A stretch of DNA of 64,000 nucleotides from Trochalopteron elliotii (taxonomy: Eukaryota > Chordata > Aves > Passeriformes > Leiothrichidae). Of the stretch, positions 1 to 11,870 are shown piece after piece. The first letter of the stretch is position 1, and each line of letters starts with the position of its first letter. Where the stretch lies: NCBI GenBank assembly GCA_024734555.1, contig JANPWX010000204.1, positions 1,256,958 through 1,320,957 of the forward strand, given 5' to 3'. The position numbers were made by a program, and so were the translations under genes. The notes below the pieces were generated by a model. It searched no databases and was not told where the DNA came from. It saw nothing but the letters and a program-made list of their open reading frames with translations.

Positions 1-1639
1 TGTTCCATTAAAGACAAATGAAAAGAATTCACATCTTCTGCTTAAGTGGTGATAGCACAAAATACAAGATTTCATAGCCTTTGAACAAACAAGCAGTTCC
101 ATTTGCCAAAGTGAGGTGCATTTATAATACAGAAGTAAACCTCATTCATTTACGTCTTCAGGTGTATACTGTTTTCCTCCCAAGAACTTCACTGTTTAGT
201 GAGTGGGTAGCCCAGGAGAAAAGAAAAGACAGCCTTTCATAGCCTATGAAACTATGGGATCCTCTTCTTGCTTCCTTTCAGGGCTGTTGTGAGTGCCATG
301 GAAACCAGGATTTCCACAGGATTTGATACTAACTGAGTTTCATTGCCCAATCTGAAACAGCCCAAGCCTAATTTCTTTAGCTGAGCGCTCACAGGTGTGG
401 CTGCAATTTCGGTGTCTGATGGCAGGGAAGGCAGGCTGCTGAAGAGTTCAGGGTGTGTAGAAAGGTGACAGCTGGTGGCATCTCACCAGTCCCTACCCAC
501 TTTTTGAAGCAATGTGGAATAGAGTACGTTTTGATTTGCCAGCATGTAAAATGCAGAAAACAATTCTTTTCTTTCATTCAATACAGTGTTGAAGAGACAA
601 AGTGCTGTTTAAGACTAAGTACTCAGGAAAAAAAAGCTAAGCCTTAACATAAAGACATCACTGCAAAGATAAATGTAGTATTATCATCCACATTACAGTA
701 AAGATGAAAAAACCATTCTGTGCTCTGAGGCACAGGGGATCAAGCACTCCCCCCTTTATGTATTTAGCAGGGAGAGAAGAGGGAGGAGATGGAGCTGGGA
801 GGACCCTATGCAGTTCTGTGTTTTGCATTTGAACTATTGCTGAAAGATTTTTAAATAGTCTTTTTGATTTGCAACACTAAGCTGAAGGTGTAAGCCTGGT
901 GATTTTGTGCTGGCTAATATAGCATTGCTTCATCCCAGGCCACTCAAGAGTGCCCAACATCATTTTCTGTTCCCTTTTGCTTGTACACACACAGAGCAGG
1001 GGAAAAAATGTCTGGGGAAAAGGGGCTGACAGCTTCAGTTACCCAGAGATATAAAAGATCTTTGGTAGCAAAACTTAATTCTAAAGTCTCCTGAGACACA
1101 ATCTGTACTATTCTGGAAAAATTCTGGGGAGAGAAAAAGATCTCATTCAACAAATGATTAAATAAATACTGTGAGCAGTGAATGAGTACATGAAAATCAT
1201 TGGATTAAGAACTAAAGTCTTGGGATTCTGAATTTCCGGGGTAAGTAAAGAATTTCAGCAGAATGCAATAGAAATACACTCTTGTGTGTTTTTTTAATTG
1301 ATTACATAATGCAACTTATTTTGTTTCCATTAGCTGCAGAAAATTTACCTGAACTGTGGAAACTGTCAGTAGAGAGCTGCAGAATTTCCTTACCTCCTTA
1401 AAGCCCTCGCAAAATTTCCTGAGAAATCATGCACTGTTCACGTACAACAGCCCTTTTTAAAGGTCATCCTGTCAGCTGGAGCTCTTTTCCCTCAGTACTC
1501 CCCACCGCCCCCACCGCAATTATTAAACTGCAGCCTGTTAAATTACAAGATCTTTACGTTTCACCACATTGCATCCCAAAAAATCATCAACTCTGATCAA
1601 GAGTTGTTCTCTTTCTGCATAGTATCAGACATAACCAAG

Positions 1640-1960
1640 AAACTTGTTGTACGTCGTTTCAAACGGGGGGAAAGGGGTGGACCAGAAGGAGAAGTCCTTG
1701 TCGGAGGAGAGTTGGGATGCCAGGCTTTCCGGTTTCATTGCTGAGCCGCGGTCCCGGCAGCGCGTTCCGCGGGGAGCGCTCGGCGGAGTGCCGGGATGCG
1801 CCGGGATGCGCCGGGATGAGCCGGGATGCGCCGGGATGCGGAGCCCCCTAGCGATGCCCGCCGCCTCCTTCCCCACTCGTTCTTTTCTGTCTGGATGTCA
1901 CTGCCTGTCCCAGCTCACAGACAAATTGCGTGTCGGGCAGGGCGCGGTGCCACTGGTTTC
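1640..1960. other. CpG-rich patch in THEMIS intron
   Basis: GC and CpG content rise sharply against the AT-rich surroundings, with runs such as gagccgcggtcccggcagcg. The patch contains the minisatellite at 1791-1840. No TATA box, clear first exon or recognisable protein was found. It could be a small CpG island acting as an intronic promoter or enhancer, or simply a GC-rich repeat seed. Open frames crossing it on both strands are explained by the base composition. Confidence 0.55.
1791..1840 (+). repeat. 10-bp minisatellite, five units
   Basis: Five head-to-tail copies of ccgggatgcg; the third copy differs by one base (ccgggatgag). Units abut exactly with no spacer. Each unit carries a CpG at each end. 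Confidence 0.95.
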
Positions 1961-2234
1961 TTCAAGATCAACCGGCTTGGTACATTATTTTCTTTTATTT
2001 TTGTCGAAGTGTATCTGGTGGAACATGGCTGTCTGCTCTGGTTTGTTTTGGTTTTAAATCCAAGTATTTTTATTCAAACTCTGAACAGAGATTAACTATT
2101 CCTGTCCCTACTATTAGGAAAATGTAAGAGTTTAAATACAGTGTTTGAACACTTAGAATGTGCCTGCAGTAGCATTAGACTACAATCAAGCATGATTTTA
2201 TTTATAATTTCCCCCTTTTTAACCTTTGGGAAAA

Positions 2235-2350
2235 GAACCAGGAACAACCTGGTCTAGTGGAAGGTGTTCCTGCCCATGGCAGTGGGGGTGGAACTACTGG
2301 GGATGGTCTTTAAGGTCCTTTCCAACCCAAACCACTCTATGATTCTATGG
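2235..2350 (+). mobile_element. CR1 LINE 3' end fragment
   Basis: The segment has the classic CR1 3' end: an 'acctggtctagtggaaggtg' region, then a 'ggtcctttccaacccaaacc' region, ending in the diagnostic tctatgattctatgg tail. It is 5'-truncated to about 115 bp, as most avian CR1 copies are, and therefore dead. Confidence 0.93.
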
Positions 2351-3138
2351 TAAAAGCCAGCCTACTGACAATGAAGGTCAAATCAATTGTGATATTGTTG
2401 GTATGTACATAATGTACCTTGCGAGGAAAAAAATTATTAAGCACCTGAATCTGGATCACAAAACTTGATTTGATCATGTGGTTTTTGTCCCTTTTAAGCA
2501 GAGAATAACTCACAAATTAACACAATTTTGTTTCTGTCTTTGAAATTATATAACCTTGACCCCTTCTTTGTCAAAATAGTTAATTTGCAGTTTATAGTAC
2601 CTTATGAGTCCTGCAGGCAAATAATAATTCTCCAAAGTGCTCTCATCCTGTATATTAATAAGGCTAAATGAGGATCCTCTTTATTGCCCATGGCCTTTCT
2701 GAAGTATCTTTGAACTAGCTCTTCTCCTTTTCAACACTCCAGTGGACTGTGGAAAATGAAGACTTGATAACATGTACTGGAATCAGTGTAATGGGAAAGA
2801 CTGTTAAAATTTGCTACAAAATCATAGACCCATGTCAGTACCCTTTGCTATGGGTACACTGTGCCCTTGTAAAAATTACCTTGATGTGCAAGGTCAGTTG
2901 GTTTGCCAATAGATCATACAAAGGCTACCTTGGGACACAAGTGAATAATAATCCAAAGGTAATTGTTTCTTTTCAAGTGGAATAAATCAATCCTAATTGT
3001 CTGCCATAATAATACAGATTTTGAGACATGTCAGCAGCTCCTGTGTGTGTGTTCCCATTATTCAAATTTGTGTTTCCCATCTGTTAGGTAAGAGCACCCA
3101 TCCAGATTTCTAGTCATACAAAAGGTGAAATATATTTT

Positions 3139-3690
3139 CATAGAATCATAGAATGGTTTGGGTTGGAAAGGGCCTTAAAGATAATCTAGTTCCAACCCCC
3201 TGCCATGGGCTGGAACACCTTCCCTTGGACCAGGTTGCTCAAAGCCCCATTCCAACCTGGCCTTGAACACTTCCAGGGATGGGGCACCCATAATGTCCCT
3301 GGGCTACCCAAGCCAGTGCCTCATCCCCTTCACAGAAAATAATTTCTTCCTAAAATCTAAACCTATTGACTTACAGTTTAAAACCACTCCCCTTGTCCTA
3401 TCACTACACTACTTGATAAAACCCCCCTCCTCTTCTTTACTGTAAGCTCACTTTAGATACTGGAAATCTGCCAGGTTTCCCCAGAGCCTTCTCTTTTCCA
3501 GGCTGAACAACCCCAGTTCTCTCAGCCAAATTTCATAGGAAAAGTGCTCCAGGTCATGTTTGTGGCCCTCCTCTGGGCCCACTGCAGCAGATCAATGTTC
3601 TTCTTGGGCTGGGGGCCCCCAGAGTTACATGCAGTCTGGGTGGGGTTCCACCAGAGTGGAATAGAGGGGGGATCACCTGATGATGAGCGC
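3139..3690 (-). mobile_element. CR1 LINE fragment, inverted
   Basis: It begins with catagaatcatagaatggt, the reverse complement of the CR1 tail. It continues through the reverse complement of the CR1 3' UTR and the end of its reverse transcriptase frame (for example the 'ccaggctgaacaaccccag' segment). About 550 bp are kept, 5'-truncated and with many changes. Reading frames over 3544-3858 belong to it or to its flank and are not host genes. Confidence 0.92.
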
Positions 3691-4862
3691 TGGTGTAAAT
3701 CTGACCAAGGCAGTTACTCCGGAATGTACTCCAATGTACACTCTACCAACCCAAAAGTAATTCAGGTCTGTGACTCGGGATGGTCTAAGGGTCTGAACGT
3801 GATAGCATTTACTCTGGCTGATACTACATGGGAAACAAAATATGTGATTATTTTCTGACCCACTGTAGTTCCAAACTGTCCCTGCAGAAAGTCAGGTAGA
3901 TATAATGGTAGATATAGTGGGAGCAAAATGATATAGGTAGGCTGTAATTCTGTAGGTTCTGAAGGTCATGATGTCCTCTTTATAAATCAGCAACTATGAA
4001 TGCTGTCTCTCTCTACCACCCTCTCTCACAATTTCCTTGAAATACTCTGCAAAATATTTAAAACTAAAACTTCATCCAGCCTGGTTTGGGCTTCCCGAAA
4101 GTGTCGTATGACTTTCTTGCGGAACTGTCATATGCTGCTTGTGGGGATAAATTGTCTTCTTTGTCTGTGTTTGGACAGTGAAATCATTCATCACACTTTC
4201 ATTCTATGTATACATTTTTTCTTCTGATGGAAAGGTGCATGCAGCAATTAAGCATTTTAGAGATAAATATACTCATGCAGTATATGCCAAAGCAACAAAT
4301 ATGTATCTGGAGCTTTGACTTGGGTTTCTGATGGCTGTGAATACTGCCACTCCAAGTTGTTTTTAAAGATTGCAGTAAAAGGTTTATGTTCTGTATCTAC
4401 TAGCATGGGTGACTTGTAATAATGTACTCAAAAGGTGTAGTGCCATGTCCAGCACTAATTGCTTCAGCAAATGAGTACTCCTTTTCACTAGAGTCATTCA
4501 TAATCACGTAACAGCTTGACTTTCAGTCTGGAAAAGCACAGTTTTGTCAGATTGGTTTATGCCACTACATCTCTCACCACATTTTCAGAGATTATGACAG
4601 CTGTTGGTTTCATATTTACTCCCACATTTTTCTGTACTTTAGACAAATGTTGTTTCCTTCTTTACTCTGAATGTTCTAGATGCCGTTGAGGTGTTTTTTC
4701 CTTTAAAAAAAGGAACCAAACAATAATGTGTATGATGAACACAAATTATTTTCTTTTTTTTGAAACCAGATTCAAAAGAATTTTTTTCTTACTTGCTCCA
4801 AGAGCTTCTTCTTCTTCTGTTCTATCTCAATGGTTACAATAATTTTGCTGGACACCTCCAAA

Positions 4863-5030
4863 GTTGGAGGAGGGTGGGGGGTTGTTGTTTGTTTGGTGGT
4901 TTGTTTGGTGGTTTTGCTATTGTTGGTTTTTGTGGGGTTTTTTGGTGGGTTTTTTTGGTTGGTAGGTTGGTAGGCTGGTTGGTTGGTTGGTTGGATGGGG
5001 TTTTGGAGGGTTTTTTTGGTAAGAACTTCT
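4863..5030 (+). repeat. G/T-rich low-complexity block, GGTT-type
   Basis: Nearly pure G and T on the + strand, with repeated ggttggttgg and ggtttttttgg tracts. Open frames on both strands here (Gly/Val/Phe-rich on +, Pro/Thr/Asn-rich on -) come from the simple sequence. Several closely spaced G runs could form G-quadruplexes. Confidence 0.85.
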
Positions 5031-8000
5031 GTGCTGTTTTATGGGTTGATTGAGTAGTTGTGAACAAATACTGCTGTCTGAAGCATGTGTGGGATAGGGA
5101 TTGACTTCAGTATTTTTGGGTTGTATCTTGCAAAGGAGCAAGAATTTCCAGAGTCAGTGCATCATGAGTTATAATTTGACTCCTGGAAGGGGAAAGATTT
5201 AAGACCAGAAGCTCTTCTACCTAAAGAAAGTAAAAATCTGAGTGACTGGAGAAAATTGGAAAGGAATTACAGCACCAGCATGAAATCATGAGTTAGGGCA
5301 GTAAAAAGAAACCTTGCAACCCAAAGTAAATTTCAGTGCATAAACAAACTCTGGAACTCATTGCCACATGATACTGACAATAGAAATGTCAATGAGTTTA
5401 AAAAGCAATTAGACACACTAATAAAAAAAATATTCACATGGATACAATTGTTGATAGCCTGAATTTTTTAAGTCAGAGGAGAACACAGCTTGGAGCTCTG
5501 AGAAGAGGATGAGAGCAGACACTAATGTTGCTGGGGAAATCAGCACTTTGGGAACAGGTTTTTTGCAACTGTGGCTGTAGATAGGGAAAACATTACTGTT
5601 TGTCCAGTGGCACTCATAAGAACTACTGTCAGATTTCACTGCATCTGGAGCAGACAAGCAGAGGGAAGCCTTGCTTGCAGAAGAGAGCTCACATACAAAA
5701 ACACACACACACATAGGTGCAGTGCATTAAACTCTTCGAGTGATCAAGGGAAACTAATTCAAACCCCTTACTCTGAAACTCAATTTGCTAATCTTTTCAG
5801 TTCATGCACCTTCAACAAACACTGCCCTCATTTGCAGCTTCTGCAGAATTCTGACACTTCTGTTCTTACTAAAGTGATGCATCTCCAGCCCTTTTGTTCT
5901 CACCTTAGCTCACACACTTTTTTGTGTTTATCCTGTTTGACATAACACCTCCTGTTTCCTGAGAAGGACTGTGCATATTTAGACTCATTCACCTTTCCAG
6001 CTTTACGCTTTGACTCCTGAGTTGTTCCTGGACTACAAGCAAACCTGAAGACGTCATGGGCAATTCTCAGCCATTGCTGTAAAATTTATAGTTCATGCAC
6101 CTGTAGATGTTGGTTTTATTTTCCAAATGCTGAGATTTGGGGTTTCCTCATGAGTAGTCTGTTATAAAAAATGACTGCAACTCAGATTATGAGTTTTTAA
6201 TTGAATTAGTGTTTTTTCTGGCAGTAACTATTGAAAATCATGGCTGATATCCTGACCTCTTTAAATTAGTGGAACAATGACTCTGCCTAGATAGAAATTC
6301 TGTGTTGTTAAATTTGCCAAGTATTTGAAAGACAACTGTAAGGCTTCTCTGTTATATAGTTTTAAAAAGCAACTTATCTTTGTTGGTCTCTAGTATAATT
6401 GATATCTATAGTGCTATTAAGGATGTTAAAATGCTATCAGATTTCAGCATAAAGTGATGTGACAGTTCATTTTCTGTAATCCTATTTGTTTTTAAATGTT
6501 TGAGTTTTGCATATTTTAATTTGTTTACAAGGTGCTCCAGGTAACTATTTTTTCACAGCTTGTGGGTTTGCTGATGAATTATAAGATTAGCACAAATTCC
6601 AGATACATTTTTCTTAATGAGGGGATCTTTCTATTTTGATACCAAGGCCTGTGTTTAATTAGTTAAGGCAATGCAAAATAAATAAAGTCAACATACTCAT
6701 ACATCACATTGATTGTTAGTATTAATAGGATAAATAAGGAGCTGACTAGAAAATAAGAGAATTCATGCTTTAAAAAAAAAAAAAAACTCTCCTGTTTTTT
6801 TATGTCTACAGTTTAAATTAAGGTTCCATTCTTCCCTGAAAGCTAACCATTAAGTGAAACCTTTCTGTGTGCTAAGTATGCCAAAACACTGGCACACAGG
6901 AATAATCTGCCTATGAGTAATAGTTACTTTACCCCTCCGAAGACCTTTAATTTGTGATAAGGTGGTATGACTGATACCAAATATGGGACTAGTTTGGTGG
7001 CAGCTCTGAAACATGGTAATTTAGGCATTTATTTTTCCCAAGCAGAAGGCAGACATTTCTTAATAACTGCCTAAAAAGTGAGTGTTCATATAATTGGGGC
7101 AGTCTGGCAACAAATAGGTGGGGTATACAGGCATGTTTAGGTGATGAAGAAAAAGAAATGAAAGAAAGAGATGAAAAGAGAGGCCATATCCTCCTGGTGA
7201 AAGAAAGTTAAAGACTCTGTAGCCTCAGTGAACCTATTCCACAACACACTGAGCACAGTCCTAGTTTGAACAGTGCCTTTTCCATTGGGTTATTTTAACT
7301 CTCTTTTGTGAAGAATTTCTTCTGATATTTCTGTCCTCTTTGCAAAATATTTCTTAGCTGAATTTCCTTTTTACAAGTTCCTGATTTTTTTGTGAATTAC
7401 ATCACTGCTTACAGCTTTGCTGGGCCTCAGAGGTTCTTTTGCAACCAAGGCAAGCACTACCCAGCATTGTACAATTTATAGAGCACAAACATTGAATACT
7501 GTAACTCAACTGACCCCTGTGGATCCATCTTGTGGTTTGTATTTTTTTTGTTGTTTTTTCAAGAAAAAGGAGAAAAGTACCACAGACTCCTCTAACTGAA
7601 AAATAAGGGTCTTCCACTTGTGTAGTATTGTGACTCACCACTGGGCAAAATAATCCCTGTGTTTTATGGATTTGATCCTCATCTGTTTTTCTTAATATAC
7701 TTTTCCAAATTTTCTATTTTCATTACCAGTGACCTCTTTTGTTGCTAGCTGATATCTTTTTTCAAAAAGGGCAAATTGTTGTAAAACGTGGGCTTGTGTT
7801 GCACTTTTGCAAATTGTGGGTTGATTCTGAAAAGATCACATCCTATTACTGTGTAGCTAATGTCAGATTTACCAACATGACCTTATCTCTCTGAATAGGA
7901 TGGGCTTTGTCATTGCTAAGGAAAAATCTGCTTTTGATTTTGAATGGAAAATATATACTGATTATTCCCTAAAATATATACTCTGGAATAATGATTGCAG

Positions 8001-8736
8001 TTGGTCTGTACTTTCACTGCAGCTACTGTAGAGCTTCACCAAAGATATATTTTTGACACTTTTAATTGACTGTTACTTACACAGCTAAAAATATGTATTT
8101 GACTAAAAGTATTTATGACATAAATACCTCAGAATTAAAAATAAAACAACATAATTATGGAAAGGTGTATATGAAGCTTGAATTTCAAGGCATGCAAATA
8201 TTGCAGCCATCTAACTTACTTTTTCCAATGTAATAAAACTATAATTAATAACACCATAATTGTCTGTTCCCATCATCTAACTATACTATGCTGTGAATGC
8301 TACTGGGTAAATGTAATTGAAATGTCAGACTTTATATGAATTTGTGATGTAATATGTAACAGAACACATTAAATGAACAATCGATACAATAAAAATAGTT
8401 AATCAGAAAGTAATCTGAATCAACCAAAAGGGATACATAAATCTCTTTTTGCTTGTGTGACACCATACAGCCAAAAAAAAAAAAAGGAAAAGAAAAACTG
8501 GAGACATGTTTTAGAGCTAACATTTTCACCTAGAGTGCCTCCTGGTCATGTTATTTTGTGATGTACATGCCTGAAAGACAAGGTCTGTGGTAAATGCCAT
8601 TGATGACTTTGACAAACAGAAAGATCTGTAGTTAAAATTCACAGAAAAAACCCAAAGAACGTTGCTCTTGCGTGTTGCATCAGTTTGGAATAACAATTTA
8701 CATGGAAAGTTAATGTGCTATTCTATTTAATTTCAG

Positions 8737-8784
8737 AATTTCTACACAGATACCACCCAGAATTTCTACACAGACACCACCAAG
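8737..8784 (+). repeat. 24-bp tandem duplication at exon start
   Basis: Two copies of a 24-base unit beginning aatttctacacaga, differing at only a few bases, start exactly at the splice acceptor. The first copy ends in ccacccag, so the second copy is also preceded by CAG. The duplication adds eight residues in frame. Confidence 0.93.
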
Positions 8785-8911
8785 AAACTGTGCTCAGATC
8801 AAGCTGCGGATGTTTTGGAATTGCAAGATAGTTGTCAAAATGATTTGGTGCATCATGAGAATAAGGACATGACTGGGAAAGCTACACTAGTGGAAACCAC
8901 TGTGACTAAAG
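8737..8911 (+). CDS. THEMIS: THEMIS penultimate coding exon
   Basis: THEMIS is a cytosolic adaptor of T cells that binds GRB2 and SHP-1/SHP-2 and tunes T-cell receptor signals during thymocyte selection. The exon follows a good acceptor (ctatttaatttcag) and ends at aaag/gtcagt. It reads open in phase 0 for 58 codons plus one base. Its product contains DTTKKLCSDQAADVLELQ then CQNDLVHHENKD and GKATLVETT. These line up with the C-terminal tail of mammalian THEMIS as I recall it (DITKKLHPNQ, SQNDLVDEE, GATAIAETF). The exon codes only the disordered tail after the two CABIT domains, which lie outside the window. Its first 48 bases are two tandem copies of a 24-bp unit (NFYTDTTQ, NFYTDTTK). Identity rests on this tail match plus synteny with LEG1, so it is strong but not proven. 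Confidence 0.87.
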
Positions 8912-9450
8912 GTCAGTTAAGCCTTATGGTTTGAGCTATTAATATAACAAAGCTTAACCCCAGCCCTAATGAAAATTTGACATAGAGGAGTATCTTGTGT
9001 GATTTCACTTGGAATCTGTGGCTTAGTCAAAAAGGAATGAAAAGTGAACCTTTCTGTTCTTCCTCCATAAATGCCGTAAGGCAAATTCATCCAAGCTCTC
9101 AGCAGCAGCATGGTATTAAACTCTGTTTGACACTGCAGCATGAATATTCAGTGGTTTTTAGGAACAGACGATTGGAAAACGTGTGCTGTCCTTTTGCTTT
9201 AGAGTGATGCTTACACATAATCTGTTATTAAAAAAATACCTATCCCACAATGTTTTAAGATGAGAAAGCCATTTACATTAAAGATATGGAGATGCCTTCA
9301 ACTCATGTTTTTGTATTTTGAAGAACAAAATTATATTGAGCAAATTACTTGACCAATAATTGTTTTTAAACTCTGTATTTGTTTGTATTTCCCATAATTT
9401 TGATTGATCCCTAGGTTTTCTACTTATCTTTCAAGTTTTTCCTTTTTCAG
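8912..9450 (+). other. THEMIS: THEMIS intron between exons at 8737 and 9451
   Basis: A short AT-rich intron with a GTCAGT donor and a long pyrimidine-rich acceptor (tttttcctttttcag). I see no repeats or other genes in it. Confidence 0.75.
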
Positions 9451-9533
9451 AAATGAACCATAGTGAAGTGGAAAAGCCAGACAACAAGCCGATGAATCCA
9501 AATTTATTATATATATTTCAACTTTGCAGTTAA
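9451..9533 (+). CDS. THEMIS: THEMIS terminal coding exon, form 1
   Basis: The exon follows a strong acceptor and starts with two bases that complete the split codon left by the 8737-8911 exon (G + AA = Glu). The frame reads EMNHSEVEKPDNKPMNPN and then LLYIFQLCS before TAA at 9531-9533. Its opening resembles the short charged end of mammalian THEMIS (which I recall as KNEKHQK), so this is the likely orthologous last exon. The bird frame runs about 20 residues further. An ATTAAA stands two bases past the stop and an AATAAA at 10466. Transcript evidence would settle which end is used. Confidence 0.7.
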
Positions 9534-9534
9534 T

Positions 9535-9540
9535 ATTAAA
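9535..9540 (+). terminator. ATTAAA, possible poly(A) signal
   Basis: A variant poly(A) hexamer immediately after the form-1 stop. Its position would give an extremely short 3' UTR, so it may not be used. Confidence 0.3.
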
Positions 9541-9888
9541 AATTCATTGATTTCATTAATCTCTCAGTCACAGGTTATATTTGAAATATGAACAAATCAC
9601 ACTAATTGCAACACTGGAAAATTTGGAAAACTAAAGCACGAATATTCATCCTCACAGCATTTGTTAACTGATAATTGGTATCAAGAGAAGAGCTTCCTAT
9701 AGATTCCTCTTTTTCCTTGTCATTCAGACTCTTAAACGGGATTTTCTGTTTGAAACTATGTGTACTGAAACTTGTCAAAGCTACATAAATCTCTTTTCTG
9801 GAGAAGAATTACAGTGTCATGTTGAATATTCACTAATCCTTATTGCTGTGGAAATTGATTATTTGGGGACTGATTATTGAAAGTGATT

Positions 9889-10438
9889 TGGTTTTACCCC
9901 AGCCAACAACCAAGCCTCACACAGTTGCTTGCTCACTCCCCCCGCCAACAAGATGGGGGGGGGGGGGGGAGAATTGGAAGAGCAAAAGCCAGAAAACTTG
10001 TGGGTTGAGATAAAGACAGGGAAAGCAAAAGCCACTCACACAAACAAAGAAAAAACAATGAATTAATTCACTGCTTTTTATGGGCAGGTTCAGCTATCTC
10101 CAGGACAGCAGGGCCCCGTCATGTGTAACAGTGATTTGGGAAGACAAACTCGATCGCTCCAAATGTCCCCGCCTTCCTCCTTCCATCCCTTTGGTCAGTT
10201 TGGCTCACCTGTCCCGACTGTGTCTCCTCCCAAATTCCAGTGCACCTCCGACTTCTCTTGCCAGCCATGGCAGTATGAGAAGCAGAAAAGCCCTTGGCTC
10301 TGTGCCAGCCCTTCTCATAAAAAAACCCTTACACAAAAAAACCCTTCATATCATCAACCCTGTGTTCAACACTAATCCAAAAGAACCCTGTACTACTCAC
10401 TGTGAATACAATTAATTCTACCTCAGCCAAAACCAGCA
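9889..10438 (-). mobile_element. Solo LTR of an avian endogenous retrovirus
   Basis: Read on the - strand it opens with tgctggttttggctgaggta and closes in CA, with about 550 bp between. Start and body match an LTR family I recognise as widespread in bird genomes. On the + strand it begins tggttttaccccagcc and ends aaccagca. Flanking 5-mers TGATT (9884-9888) and TGATA (10439-10443) look like a target-site duplication with one mismatch. No gag, pol or env is attached, so this is a solo LTR left by recombination. It contains a 15-base G run at 9955-9969. Family name and ERV class are not assigned here. Confidence 0.87.
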
Positions 10439-10465
10439 TGATATTTTGGTATCTGTCACCTTTAA

Positions 10466-10471
10466 AATAAA
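10466..10471 (+). terminator. AATAAA, candidate THEMIS form-1 poly(A) signal
   Basis: A canonical hexamer within ttaaaataaaattcc, about 930 nt after the form-1 stop and just beyond the LTR. If used, the antisense LTR would sit inside the THEMIS 3' UTR. Confidence 0.35.
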
Positions 10472-11274
10472 ATTCCAGATTTGTTATTTTGTGGCTTTGA
10501 AAAATCTGTTTTCAGGCTCTGTCCTGTCACTGTTTAATGATTGGATTAGATTTTATAGGGGTAATTGGTGAAGCTTACATGTTAGCAGCTATAAAGGACA
10601 GTATTCTCAGTTTAAACACCACAAAAAAAAAAAGGAATACCAATAGGTTAATGTGGTACTCATTTTTTGTAAAGGGCACTTCCTTTAAATCACTGAGGCT
10701 TGACTTTGAAAACCATTGCCCATGCTGCAGGGATTACACTGGATCACTTGCATGGATTAGTCTCTGTGGGGTGAGGCAGACATGGGAGGCAGAGGGAGCA
10801 CACCTGAAGAAAATGTGACCAGGGCTTCTTTGAGGAAGAAGGCAGACATTAAACTTATGCTGAAGACTGGCTTATACACAAGCACAAAAGTCAGTTCTTG
10901 AGTAGGTGCTTAACTTTATTGGTCTAGACTCCTCACAGACAGGAAACATCACACAGGCTGAAGTCTCAAAATGCCTTTGTCGTGAAGAGTCTTCAAATAT
11001 TTCTCTGAACACAGCTTGTCAGTTTGGGCAAAAAGTGAAGTCACAGAGTCACTTCCTGTGCCTGTTATAGGAACTGTACAGCAGTTTCTAAACTGAGATC
11101 CCTTGGTGAGAAAAGCAGTAGGGATCCACTGTTACTAAGGCTTCAGCTCAATAACATGACTGGGAGGTCACATGTTCTTTCCATTTTCCTACTGTAAGGG
11201 TATTTGTTACTGCTTGTGTTTCTTTTGTAACTGGGCACCACTGAGAAGTATCTGTCTCCATCTTCTTCCTATTT

Positions 11275-11870
11275 TCCCATCAGGTACTGATACCCAGTGA
11301 TAAGATCCTCCCTGAGCCTTCTCTTCACAAGGCTGAACAGTCTCAGCCTTCTCAGTCTTCCTTCTATTTCAGATGCTTCAGGCTCTTGATTGCCTTCAAT
11401 GACCTTATGTTGGACTTGCTCCAGAACATCCATGTCCCTCTTATACTGGGAGCCCAGATCTGGACCCAACACTCCAGGTGTGCTCTCATCAGTGTTGATC
11501 AGGGAGACAAGGATCTGTGCCGGCACCACTTTGCCTAATGCAGCCTAGGAGGTTTGCTCTGCTTTGCCACAAGGACACATTGCTGGAGCATGGTCAACTT
11601 GTCTTCCAAGACCCCAATGTTTTCCTTGGCAAAGCTACTTTCCAGTTATTCTTCCCCAGCCTGCGTTGGTGCATGGGGTTATTCTTCCCCAGGTACAGGG
11701 CCTTGAATTTTCCTTCACTGAACTTCATGAAAGTCCACTCTGCCCAGTTCACTAGCCTGTTCAGGTCCCTTTGGATGGCAGCACAACCATCTCCACTGCT
11801 CCTCCCATTGCAAACTTACTAAGGAAAGCTCGTTCCCATTGACTGTTCCATTAATGAATCACTGTGTCTG
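11275..11870 (-). mobile_element. Old CR1 LINE fragment, inverted
   Basis: In reverse complement it follows the CR1 reverse-transcriptase 3' region. On the + strand, recognisable blocks are gagccttctcttcacaaggc, gacttgctccagaacatcc, gggagcccagatctgg and aggtccctttggatggcagc. It is diverged and lacks the 3' tail. The frames at 11269-11529 and 11517-11822 are its remains. The left and right ends are approximate. Confidence 0.85.

Larger units (their letters stand above)
1..8736 (+). other. THEMIS: THEMIS intron (3' part of a large intron)
   Basis: No coding exon can be supported here, and the next exon begins at 8737 after a good acceptor. The stretch is AT-rich and holds a CpG-rich patch with a 10-bp minisatellite (about 1640-1960), a + strand CR1 end (2235-2350), a - strand CR1 copy (3139-3690) and a G/T-rich low-complexity block (4863-5030). 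The remaining open frames are short, interrupted and unlike known proteins. The exon carrying the CABIT domains is not present, so the intron must start left of base 1. The intron call depends on the THEMIS identification at 8737. Confidence 0.7.

Noticed and set aside
3544..3858. 104-codon open frame on the + strand
   Set aside because: Its first half lies in an inverted CR1 copy and the rest has no similarity or splice context.
4760..5141. Overlapping open frames on both strands
   Set aside because: Produced by the G/T-rich low-complexity block; amino acid runs only.
10080..10415. Open frames of 84 and 111 codons
   Set aside because: They lie within the solo LTR in antisense and carry no retroviral protein features.
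11269..11822. Open frames on both strands
   Set aside because: Remains of an inverted CR1 element.
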